A stretch of 64,000 nucleotides of DNA. It comes from Rhizobium sp. NLR16a. GTDB taxonomy: Bacteria; Pseudomonadota; Alphaproteobacteria; Rhizobiales; Rhizobiaceae. Made by a program: the position numbers and the translations under genes. Below the pieces are notes generated by a model. It made no database searches, was not told the origin of the DNA, and was given only the letters and a program-made list of their open reading frames with translations. The stretch's first letter is position 1. Each line of letters begins with the position of its first letter. This document shows positions 55,688 through 63,278 of the stretch, piece after piece. The DNA lies in contig NZ_CP072867.1 in assembly GCF_017948245.1 (NCBI RefSeq), positions 434,001 to 498,000 of the forward strand, in the 5' to 3' direction.

Positions 55688-58600
55688 ATGGCCCCGAACC
55701 TCAAGCGCAGTTTGCAAATGCCACGACGCGAAGAGCTGGGTCTCGTTGCGATCAGCAACGGTTCCGGCCTGTCGATATCGGCTTTGCCGAACGGCACGTT
55801 GTTTGCCATCGAATATGCCGACGACAAAGGGGCGGTGCAGATCAATCAGATCCAGGGCTCGCCGCTCTACGGCGGCATCGGCCGCCTTTATCTGCGCATC
55901 GGAGGCGCCAAGCCTGATGTCGTCGAGATCGTCGGCCCTCGCGCCGATGGCCGCTTCGGGCACGATGCGACTGGCTTTTCCTGGAGCGGCAAGGCCGGCG
56001 ATATCAGCTACACCGTCCGCCTCGAGCTGCATCCCTCCGAGACGGCCTGGTTCTGGCGCGTCACGTTCAAGCATCCGAAGAAGGGAGCGCTGCCGGTGGA
56101 TCTGGTGCTCGTCCAGGACGTCGGTCTCGGCGATCGCGGTTTTCTGATGAACAGCGAAGCCTATGCTTCGCAATATGTCGATCACCATATCGCCGATCAC
56201 GAGACATATGGCCCCGTCGTCATGAACCGGCAAAATCTCAAGCAGTCGGGCGCCCGCAATCCCTGGCTCATCCAGGGGTGCTTCGATGGCGCGGCCGCCT
56301 ATGCCACGGATGCGATCCAGCTGGTGCAGGCGAAGCATCGGCAGGGCGACCTTCTGGTTGGTTCCTTCGGCACCAACCTTCCGAGCGAACGGCGGCAGCA
56401 GGAGACGGCCTGTCCGGCCATTCAGTCGAAATCCTTCTCCGTACCGGCAAGCGGTGCGACTGCGAGTTTCTTTGCTCTGTTCGCCGCCGATCACCCCGAG
56501 GCCTCGAGCGATGCCGACCTCTCGCGGCTCGACGGGTTCGCGGCGCCGGAGAGTGCAGCCGCCGATCCGGAGGCGGCCGCGGCCGTTCGCAGCCTGCTCC
56601 AGGATGCGCCCCTGCTGGAGGCCGAGGCGCTGGACCTGAAGGCGATCCGAAGGCTCTATCCGGAGCGGACCTTGGAGGAGCGCGCGCACGGAAGGCTTCT
56701 TTCATTTTTCGTGCCGGACGGCGTTCTCAACCGTCACGTCGTCCTGCGCGACAAGGAATTCATCGTCGCGCGGCGCCATGGCGCCATCGTGCGAAGCGGT
56801 CAAAACATGCTGCTCGACGATTCAACCCTTGCCGCCACCTGCTGGATGCAAGGGATTTTCGCCGCGCAACTGACGATCGGCAATACATCCTTCCACAAGC
56901 TTTTTTCCGTCTCCCGTGATCCCTACAACCTGATGCACGCCAGCGGATTGCGCATCATGGCCGATCTCGACGCAGGCTGGCAGCTCCTGGCGGTACCGTC
57001 GGCCTTCGAGATGGGACTGAGCGACTGCCGCTGGATCTATCAGTGCCGGGATCGCAGGATCATCGTCACGGCGATCGCTTCCGGCGAGGATGCGGCGATG
57101 CAGTGGAGCGTGTCGGTGGAGGGCAAGCCGTGCCGCTTCCTGGTGTTCGGTCATGTCGTGCTCGGGGAGCGCGAATATGACGCCGGCGGGCAGATCGAAT
57201 TCGATCCCGGCCGCAAACGCATCTCTTTCCGGCCGGACCCGGCCTGGCTCTGGGGCGAGCGTTATCCCGATGCCGTTTACTGGCTGGTGAGTTCGACGCC
57301 CGACGCCATCGAGGAGATCGGCGGCGACGAGCTGCTCTATGCCGATGGCGCTGCGCGCAACGGCGCCTTCATCGCGCTCAAGTCCCGGCCGACGCGGGCG
57401 CTCTCCTTTGCCGTTGTCGGTTCGATGGCCGATGCCGAAGAAGCCGAACGGCTGGCGCGCCGTTATGAGGCCGGCGTCACCGATGAGGCCATGCTTGCGC
57501 CGGCATCGGCATTCTGGCGCAACGTCGTGCGCGGCATGAGGATCGACAATCCTTCGCCCGATCTCGCTGCCCAGACGACCCTTCTGCCCTGGCTTGCGCA
57601 TGACGCCATCGTGCATCTCAGCGTACCACACGGCCTGGAACAATATACGGGTGCGGCCTGGGGGACGCGCGATGCCTGCCAGGGGCCGATCGAATTCCTG
57701 CTCGCTTACGAGCACGACCGCGAAGCCAGGGAGGTGGTGAAGACCGTCTTCAGCGAACAATATCTGGAAGGAGGCGACTGGCCGCAATGGTTCATGCTGG
57801 AGCCCTATGCCAACATCCGGGCGGGCGACAGTCACGGCGACGTCATCGTCTGGCCGTTGAAAGCGCTCTGCGACTATATCGAAGCGACCGGCGATCTCGC
57901 CATTCTCGACGAGAAGGTTTCCTGGCGCGATGAAAAGACCATGCAGAACGCGCCCGAGGCCGACGCCATCGCCTCTCACGTCGAGAAGCTGCTCGATACC
58001 GTCCGCACACAGTTCATCCCGGGAACGCATCTGATCCGCTATGGCGAGGGAGACTGGAACGATTCCCTGCAGCCGGCCGATCCGCATCTGCGCGACTGGA
58101 TGGTCAGCAGTTGGACCGTTGCTCTGCTCTATGAGCAGTTCGTCCGTTATTCCGCCATCCTGCGCCGGCGCGGCCAGAGCGGCAAGGCAAAGGCTCTGCG
58201 GCAGATTGCAACCGCGATGCGCCGGGATTTCAACCGTCATCTCGTGCGCGACGGCGTCGTTGCCGGCTACGGCATCTTCGATCCCGCCCATGACGGCGTC
58301 GAATTGCTGCTGCATCCGAGCGACAAACGCACAGGCCTTTCCTTTTCGCTGATCTCGATGACGCAGGCCATGCTCGGCAAGCTGTTCACGCCGGCGCAGA
58401 GGCGGCATCATATGCGGCTGATCGAGGAGCATCTGCTCTTCCCCGATGGCGTGCGGCTGATGGAAAAGCCGGCGAGCTACGCCGGCGGGCCCGAAACGCT
58501 GTTTCGCCGGGCCGAATCCTCGTCCTTCTTCGGCCGCGAGATCGGACTGATGTATGTGCACGCGCATCTGCGCTATTGCGAAACGCTCGCGCTGGAGGCT

Positions 58601-58990
58601 TCGGCAGAGGAGCTGTGGAAGGCGGTCGCCATCGTCAATCCGATCGCCGTCACGACGGTCTTGCCGCACGCTTCACTGCGCCAGCGCAATACCTATTTCA
58701 GCAGCAGCGACGCGGCTTTCCACGACCGCTATCAGGCGGCGGATGACTGGGCGCGCGTCAAGGCGGGGAAGATCGCCGTCGACGGCGGGTGGCGCATCTA
58801 TTCAAGCGGACCCGGCCTCTACACCAGGAGCTTCGTCGAAAATATCCTGGGTTTCAAACGACGCTTCGGCCGGCGCCGCCGCAAACCGCTTCTGCCGCCG
58901 TCGCACGCCGCCGTCGCTCTGCAAACGGATCATAGCGCCTGGCGGCGGTTGAGGAAGCCGAAGATGAAAATGGCGTTGAGAGAACCCTAA
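55688..58990 (+). CDS. GH94-family phosphorylase-like enzyme (possible 1,2-beta-oligoglucan phosphorylase)
   Basis: About 1100 residues, without signal peptide. The C-terminal (alpha/alpha)6 part has the GH94 general-acid Asp in GEGDWNDSL, and blocks YTGAAWGTRDACQGP and GGDWPQWF, typical of this family. GH94 enzymes split beta-glucosides with phosphate. Length and layout fit 1,2-beta-oligoglucan phosphorylases better than cellobiose phosphorylase (about 800) or NdvB (about 2800). Rhizobia make cyclic beta-1,2-glucan, so recycling of such glucan is plausible. ATG 55688 is chosen because the family start follows; the open frame begins 38 codons earlier. The Arg-rich C-terminal 40 residues look like an added tail. 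Confidence 0.8.
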   Translation: MAPNLKRSLQMPRREELGLVAISNGSGLSISALPNGTLFAIEYADDKGAVQINQIQGSPLYGGIGRLYLRIGGAKPDVVEIVGPRADGRFGHDATGFSWSGKAGDISYTVRLELHPSETAWFWRVTFKHPKKGALPVDLVLVQDVGLGDRGFLMNSEAYASQYVDHHIADHETYGPVVMNRQNLKQSGARNPWLIQGCFDGAAAYATDAIQLVQAKHRQGDLLVGSFGTNLPSERRQQETACPAIQSKSFSVPASGATASFFALFAADHPEASSDADLSRLDGFAAPESAAADPEAAAAVRSLLQDAPLLEAEALDLKAIRRLYPERTLEERAHGRLLSFFVPDGVLNRHVVLRDKEFIVARRHGAIVRSGQNMLLDDSTLAATCWMQGIFAAQLTIGNTSFHKLFSVSRDPYNLMHASGLRIMADLDAGWQLLAVPSAFEMGLSDCRWIYQCRDRRIIVTAIASGEDAAMQWSVSVEGKPCRFLVFGHVVLGEREYDAGGQIEFDPGRKRISFRPDPAWLWGERYPDAVYWLVSSTPDAIEEIGGDELLYADGAARNGAFIALKSRPTRALSFAVVGSMADAEEAERLARRYEAGVTDEAMLAPASAFWRNVVRGMRIDNPSPDLAAQTTLLPWLAHDAIVHLSVPHGLEQYTGAAWGTRDACQGPIEFLLAYEHDREAREVVKTVFSEQYLEGGDWPQWFMLEPYANIRAGDSHGDVIVWPLKALCDYIEATGDLAILDEKVSWRDEKTMQNAPEADAIASHVEKLLDTVRTQFIPGTHLIRYGEGDWNDSLQPADPHLRDWMVSSWTVALLYEQFVRYSAILRRRGQSGKAKALRQIATAMRRDFNRHLVRDGVVAGYGIFDPAHDGVELLLHPSDKRTGLSFSLISMTQAMLGKLFTPAQRRHHMRLIEEHLLFPDGVRLMEKPASYAGGPETLFRRAESSSFFGREIGLMYVHAHLRYCETLALEASAEELWKAVAIVNPIAVTTVLPHASLRQRNTYFSSSDAAFHDRYQAADDWARVKAGKIAVDGGWRIYSSGPGLYTRSFVENILGFKRRFGRRRRKPLLPPSHAAVALQTDHSAWRRLRKPKMKMALREP

Positions 58991-59124
58991 ACAACGGCAA
59001 GAGAGAACGGCTGGAGAGCATCCTATGCGGCCCGTGTTCCTCGGCAGGACGAGGGTTTCCGCGCCTTAGCTTGCGCAGCCCGCCCCCGGGGCCGCTATCA
59101 GCAGATCCGAGCGACAGGGTTCTT

Positions 59125-59897
59125 ATGACAGGCAACTCCTCACAAAGCAAAATCCTGAAACACAGGGCACGGTCCGATGCCGAAAAGGCGCGTATTTGTG
59201 CCGCTAACAATGCAGATCTGTATCAGGCGGTTTTCCGTGCCCATGGACTGCCTGATCAACGAACCAACGCATTTTGGTCAAGCGACGCGATTGCACCGCC
59301 ATACTATTCCAACATGACAACACTTGACCCGGATGCAACGGAGGAACAGCTGGTTGAAATCGGTTGGCTGACAGATCGGCTGGGACGGCGCCCCGGTTTC
59401 AAAGACGGGTTTTCCCGGTTCAATCTCGTCGACAAAGGGTTCCAGTTGTTGTTTTCCGCATCGTGGATTTGGGCCGAACCTCACAAAATTTCAGCGCGTG
59501 CGCCCCAGGAGTGGGTACGCATTCGCGATGCGGCGGCCCTGCAACGCTGGGAACATTCGTGGAAAGAGTCGGGTAGCCCCACAGATGCCGACGTCTTCAC
59601 ACTGGGTCTGCTTTCCGATCCGGACATACACATTATGGCCGATGGGCCGACGACGGCTTTGACGCGGGCTGCATCGTAAATCGATCACCCGAGGCTGTCG
59701 GGATCTCCAACATCTTTAGCTTGGCTGGCACGCCGCAGGTCTTCCGGGATGCCGTCTCCTTGGCCACTGTCGCCTTTTCACCCGATCTGCCGCTTGTCGG
59801 ATACGAGCGTGGTGCAGCACTGGACGAAATGACAAAACTGGGTTTCAAGCCGGTCGGCCAATTGCGCATTTGGCTATCTGATGAAGGCGGCATGTAA
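59125..59897 (+). pseudogene. Frameshifted gene of unknown function (possible acetyltransferase-like)
   Basis: Starting at ATG 59125 the frame reads ILKHRARSDAEKARICAANNA and ends at a stop at 59679. From about 59650 a different frame continues with sensible protein (DGFDAGCIVNRSPEAVGISN, then LVGYERGAALDEMTKLGF) to a stop at 59895-59897. This second part resembles a GNAT-like C-terminus. A single-base deletion (or two-base insertion) near 59640-59655 therefore splits a gene of about 257 codons. It may be a true pseudogene or a sequencing error. Its codon use and base content are somewhat more AT-rich than the neighbours. Confidence 0.78.
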
Positions 59898-59958
59898 CGC
59901 TTTTCTTCATTTGCGTTGTTCAGCGGGAAATCACGCAACGCCCTCAAGATGCGAACGT

Positions 59959-60705
59959 TCAGGACAGGCCGGTCGCGTCGCGCAGTTCCTCGAACCGGGC
60001 AGCACTCTTCGACAGATGGCTGCGGATGGCACGGCGCGCGGCCGCTTCGTTGCCGTCGCGGATCGCCGTGAATATGGCGTGGTGTTCCCTACGCATACGA
60101 GCGGCATGGCGCTTGCGCTCCGCCGCAGTCATCTTGTCCAAGCGTGCCCATTGCCGCGGCACCATGATGTTGCCGAACGTATCGAAGAGGCGGCCGTAGT
60201 AGGAATTCTGCGTCGCCACCAGGATCGACCGGTGGAAGGCGTAATCTTCCTCTGCGCCATATCCACCCTCTTCGAGCGCCCTGTCGAGCGCATCGAGCCG
60301 GTCCTGCATACGGTCTATGTCTTCCGGCGTGCGCCGCAGCGCGGCAAGACCGGCCGCCTCATATTCGACCCCCATGCGCAGCTCCAGCACCCGCAGAACC
60401 TCATCGATCGACTGCAGGTCATTGGGAATGATAGAGAAGGATCTCGGTGTCGGATCGTCCGAGACGAAAGCCCCGAGCCCCTGGTGCGTGGTGATCAGTC
60501 CTTTGGCGCGCAGGGTCGCGAGCGCCTCGCGCACGATCGTGCGGCTGACGCCGGTCGCCGCCATGATCGCCTGTTCGGTCGGCAGGCGCTGGCCCGGCTT
60601 GAGGTCACCGGACTCGATCTGCGCCGTCAGCGTATCGGCAAGGTTGCTGCGCAGGTTCGACGGCTGGCGAATGGTGGTGAAGAGCGCGTTGTCCTTGTCC
60701 GTCAT
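59959..60705 (-). CDS. GntR-family regulator, FCD subfamily (uronate pathway)
   Basis: A 248-residue FadR/FCD regulator. The winged helix includes QRLPTEQAIMAATGVSRTIVREA, and the FCD domain shows EEDYAFHRSI and REHHAIFTAI ligand blocks. It lies downstream of kduD on the same strand, so it probably represses the kdu genes and responds to a ketodeoxy uronate derivative. A TTGT-ACG-ACAA site at 62530 upstream of kduI fits a GntR operator. ATG 60705 is taken as start. Confidence 0.9.
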   Translation of the reverse strand: MTDKDNALFTTIRQPSNLRSNLADTLTAQIESGDLKPGQRLPTEQAIMAATGVSRTIVREALATLRAKGLITTHQGLGAFVSDDPTPRSFSIIPNDLQSIDEVLRVLELRMGVEYEAAGLAALRRTPEDIDRMQDRLDALDRALEEGGYGAEEDYAFHRSILVATQNSYYGRLFDTFGNIMVPRQWARLDKMTAAERKRHAARMRREHHAIFTAIRDGNEAAARRAIRSHLSKSAARFEELRDATGLS

Positions 60706-60739
60706 TCCTTGTCATATCCTGCCTGTCGGGGCGGCTGCG

Positions 60740-60775
60740 CCGGCCGGTATGCTTTTGCTAGCGCATGCCGGCCGG
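60740..60775. terminator. GC-rich hairpin between kduD and the GntR gene
   Basis: CCGGCCGG-T-ATGC pairs with GCAT-G-CCGGCCGG, giving 13 pairs including one wobble, in the 124-bp gap. It may limit transcription into the regulator gene or protect the kduD mRNA. No T-run follows on the minus strand. Confidence 0.5.
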
Positions 60776-60829
60776 AAAGGCAAAACGACGCGGGCCGAGA
60801 CGCTGTGTTTCGCCGGTCGACGAAAGCGA

Positions 60830-61594
60830 TTACCGCGCCAGCCAGCCGCCGTCGACGGGCAGCACCGTCCCGTGCACGTAATCGGATGCAGGCGATGCCA
60901 GGAACACGGCGGCACCTCCAAGTTCGGACGGCGTTCCCCAGCGTCCCGCCGGAATACGGGCCACGATGGCGGCGTTGCGATCGGGATCCTCACGCAGCGC
61001 CGTCGTGTTGTTGGTGACGAAGTAACCGGGGGCGATGGCGTTGACGTTGACGCCCTTGCCGGCCCATTCGCAAGCGAGCAGCTTCGTCAGTCCGGCAAGC
61101 CCGCTTTTCGAGGCGGTATAGGACGGGATGCGAATGCCGCCCTGGAAGGAGAGCAGCGACGCGATGTTGATGATCTTGCCCCTGCCCTTCCCGACCATAT
61201 GGCGGCCAGCCGCCTGCGACAGGAAGAAGGCCGTCTTCAGATTGACGTCGATCACCGCGTCCCAATCTTCCTCGGTGAAGTCGAGCGCATCGGCACGGCG
61301 GATGATGCCGGCGTTGTTGACGAGAATGTCGAGGCCGCCGAAGGTCTGGATCGTCTCGGCGACGATCCCCTTGACCGGTTCGATGGTGCCAAGATCGGCC
61401 TTGATGACATGGAAGCGGCTTCCGGCCTGCTTCACCAGCGCCTCGGTTTCCTCCATCGAGGAGCGCCCAACGGCGACGATCGCCGCACCGGCCTCGGCCA
61501 ACGCCGCAGCGATCGCCTGGCCGATCCCGGTATTGGCGCCGGTGACGACGGCGGTCCGGCCGGAGAGGTCGAAGGGATTTGCCACGGTGCTCAC
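60830..61594 (-). CDS. kduD: 2-dehydro-3-deoxy-D-gluconate 5-dehydrogenase (KduD)
   Basis: A 254-residue SDR with TGANTGIG at the cofactor site, NNAG, Ser in ASLLS and the YTASKSG Tyr-Lys pair (about residue 153). In pectin and uronate breakdown KduD reduces the product of KduI to 2-keto-3-deoxygluconate. It starts at a GTG that overlaps the kduI stop (GTGA), so the genes are translationally coupled. Other SDRs are possible by fold, but the kduI context decides. Confidence 0.92.
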   Translation of the reverse strand: MSTVANPFDLSGRTAVVTGANTGIGQAIAAALAEAGAAIVAVGRSSMEETEALVKQAGSRFHVIKADLGTIEPVKGIVAETIQTFGGLDILVNNAGIIRRADALDFTEEDWDAVIDVNLKTAFFLSQAAGRHMVGKGRGKIINIASLLSFQGGIRIPSYTASKSGLAGLTKLLACEWAGKGVNVNAIAPGYFVTNNTTALREDPDRNAAIVARIPAGRWGTPSELGGAAVFLASPASDYVHGTVLPVDGGWLAR

Positions 61595-62427
61595 CTCAGA
61601 TCCGCGATGGCGATATGATCCATGTCGGTAAAGCTCTTGTTGTCGCCGGCCATCGCCCAGATGAAGCTGTAATTCTTGGTGCCGGCGCCCGAATGGATCG
61701 ACCAGGGCGGCGAGATGACCGCCTGCTCGTTGGCGACCAGCATATGCCGGGTCTGTTGCGGCTCGCCCATGAAGTGGAAGACACGCTGGTCGGATTCGAG
61801 ATCGAAATAGAGATAGGCTTCCATGCGCCGGTCATGCGTATGGGCCGGCATGGTATTCCAGACGCTGCCCGGCTCGATCATGGTGAAGCCCAGGGTGAGT
61901 TGGCACGACTGGCAGACTTCCGGGTGGATGAACTGGTAAATCGAGCGCTTGTTGGCCGTCGCGGCTTCGCCGGGCGTCAGGTGACGAGCCTTTTCGCGGG
62001 TGAGCAGCACGGTCGGGTGCGTTTGATGGGCCGGCGTCGAGACCAGATAGAATTTCGCCGGATTGGCGGCATCCAGGCTTTCGAACCGGATGTCCTTGGC
62101 GCCCTTGCCGGCATAGAGGCAATCATATTTGGCAAGGTCGTAGCTCGTGCCGTCGACGATGATGCGGCCGGCGCCGCCGATGTTCAAGGTTCCGAGTTCA
62201 CGCTCGGCGAGGAAGGTTTCCTGTCCGATCGCCGTCGGCGCCGTCAGCGTCAGCGCGACACCGAGCGGCGTGGCGCCGCCGATGACCATCCGGTCGTAAT
62301 GGGAATATGTCAGCCGGATCTCGCCGCCTGCGAAAACGGTCTCGACCAGAAAGTGACGCCGCAGCGCTTCGGTGTCGTATTCGCGCACGGCCTCAGGATG
62401 GGAGGCGTGCCTCACGTCGATCTGCAT
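61591..62427 (-). CDS. kduI: 5-dehydro-4-deoxy-D-glucuronate isomerase (KduI)
   Basis: A 278-residue cupin isomerase, the exact usual length. It has the zinc ligand block MPAHTHDRRMEAYLYF, YLYFDL and the final PPWSIHSGAGTKNYSFIWAM, all standard in KduI. It turns 4-deoxy-L-threo-5-hexosulose uronate (from unsaturated galacturonides) into 3-deoxy-D-glycero-2,5-hexodiulosonate in the cytoplasm. First gene of the kduI-kduD-gntR unit. No pectate lyase or transporter is in the window. Confidence 0.96.
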   Translation of the reverse strand: MQIDVRHASHPEAVREYDTEALRRHFLVETVFAGGEIRLTYSHYDRMVIGGATPLGVALTLTAPTAIGQETFLAERELGTLNIGGAGRIIVDGTSYDLAKYDCLYAGKGAKDIRFESLDAANPAKFYLVSTPAHQTHPTVLLTREKARHLTPGEAATANKRSIYQFIHPEVCQSCQLTLGFTMIEPGSVWNTMPAHTHDRRMEAYLYFDLESDQRVFHFMGEPQQTRHMLVANEQAVISPPWSIHSGAGTKNYSFIWAMAGDNKSFTDMDHIAIADLR

Positions 62428-62529
62428 GTCAATTTTCCTTCAGCTTCGTTGTCGTCACGCATCGTCGCTATTGCGCAAGCCGATCCATCAGGCGTCCTCC
62501 GCTGCGGCGGTATCCGTCTGGTTACATAG

Positions 62530-62540
62530 TTGTACGACAA
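62530..62540. promoter_or_regulatory. TTGT-ACG-ACAA site upstream of kduI (candidate GntR operator)
   Basis: Four-base arms are perfect inverted repeats around ACG. FCD-type GntR proteins usually bind TTGTnnnACAA-like palindromes. The site lies 103 bp before the kduI start, and the cognate GntR gene is last in the operon. Confidence 0.55.
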
Positions 62541-62639
62541 GTTTGGTGTCAACACGTTTGTCCGGGACTTGGCTGAGCAGACGTGAAGGGATCGTAAGGG
62601 GGCGCTTTCGGCGCGGCCGCACATTCCTCGGCCAAAACG

Positions 62640-62793
62640 AAAAAAGCCTGCCGCGGGAGGAGGTGCGGCAGGCTTTCGATAAAAACCGAACGACAGCTGG
62701 GAGGAGGAGTGCTGCCGTTCCCGCAAGCGACCCTGGGAGGAGGATGGGGCGCCTGCATGGTCGAAGGATGCGGGAGGAGGTGCACCGCTTCGA
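62640..62793 (-). ncRNA. Array of four CCTCCTCCC-loop hairpins (CcsR/cuckoo-type sRNAs)
   Basis: On the minus strand four hairpins follow one another, each with CCTCCTCCC in the loop: 62761-62793 (12-nt and 11-nt arms, one bulge), 62723-62756 (7 pairs, a mismatch, 3 pairs), 62689-62719 (9-bp stem) and 62646-62673 (9-bp perfect stem). The last is followed by T6 (62640-62645), a rho-independent terminator. Loops lie 36-44 bp apart. The CCUCCUCCC loop mimics anti-Shine-Dalgarno sequence. Such RNAs (CcsR in Rhodobacter, alpha-r14/cuckoo in Rhizobiales) are known next to DUF1127 genes, as here. Number and processing of the RNAs cannot be read from sequence. Confidence 0.82.
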
Positions 62794-62907
62794 TGAAATA
62801 ATCATACTTATTTTCTGCTCAGATGATAGGCATTTCTTTGCAGGGCAGCTATGCGTTATGCGAAAAGCGGGCGGCTCGCCATCTGACGGGCAAGCCCAAA
62901 AAGCAAA

Positions 62908-62933
62908 GCGCCCGCTCGGGAGGAAGCAGGCGC
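62908..62933 (-). ncRNA. Fifth TCCTCCC-loop hairpin just after the DUF1127 gene
   Basis: A 9-pair stem (one G-T) encloses the loop TCCTCCCG on the minus strand, 36 bp after the DUF1127 stop. TTTGCTTTTT follows, so it can act as a terminator for the small gene or as another member of the CCTCCTCCC RNA group; its loop has one base different from the perfect motif. Confidence 0.65.
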
Positions 62934-62968
62934 TGGCCAAATGTCGAAGGTGGTGGTCTGTCTGGCCG

Positions 62969-63115
62969 TTAGCGGGCGATGGCCGCACGGGCGATGGTGC
63001 GGATTTCGCCGCGGCCGATGCCGAGGTCGTCCAGTTCGCGCGTCGACATACGGCCCAGTTCAGCGACCGTCTGACGGTACTTGCGCCAGTTGTTGAAAGA
63101 GCGTGCTACGTTCAT
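62969..63115 (-). CDS. DUF1127 small protein (48 aa)
   Basis: The minus-strand gene encodes 48 residues, including SFNNWRKYRQTVAELGRMS and TRELDDLGIGRGEIRTIARAA, the DUF1127 core with Arg-rich helices. GGGGATC lies before the ATG. Proteins of this family are small, basic, stress-induced; CcaF1 of Rhodobacter is an RNA-binding member cotranscribed with CCUCCUCCC sRNAs, the same arrangement as here. An AT-rich TATTATAT stretch at 63195-63202 on the minus strand may be the promoter -10 region. Confidence 0.93.
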   Translation of the reverse strand: MNVARSFNNWRKYRQTVAELGRMSTRELDDLGIGRGEIRTIARAAIAR

Positions 63116-63278
63116 GATGATCCCCTTTCCGTGGGCTTTCGAAGCCTAGCTGCCAGTCCTTGGCGCTTCGGTTGCTTCGATGAGTTCTATATAATACGGG
63201 ACCCCCGGTTGTTGCAGCGCCAATGCATCACTGCACCTATGCGATAACTGCATGGGTTCTGATGGGCCGCGGCCGATC

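Noticed and set aside
62646..62793. Repeated GGGAGGAGG on the plus strand read as multiple ribosome sites for short plus-strand genes
   Set aside because: No sensible coding follows. The same bases form loops of strong hairpins on the minus strand, after a DUF1127 gene and with a minus-strand T-run, which explains them better.
62640..62933. CRISPR-like array
   Set aside because: The repeats are only the 9-bp loop motif within different stems; there are no uniform 28-37 bp repeats or spacers and no cas genes.
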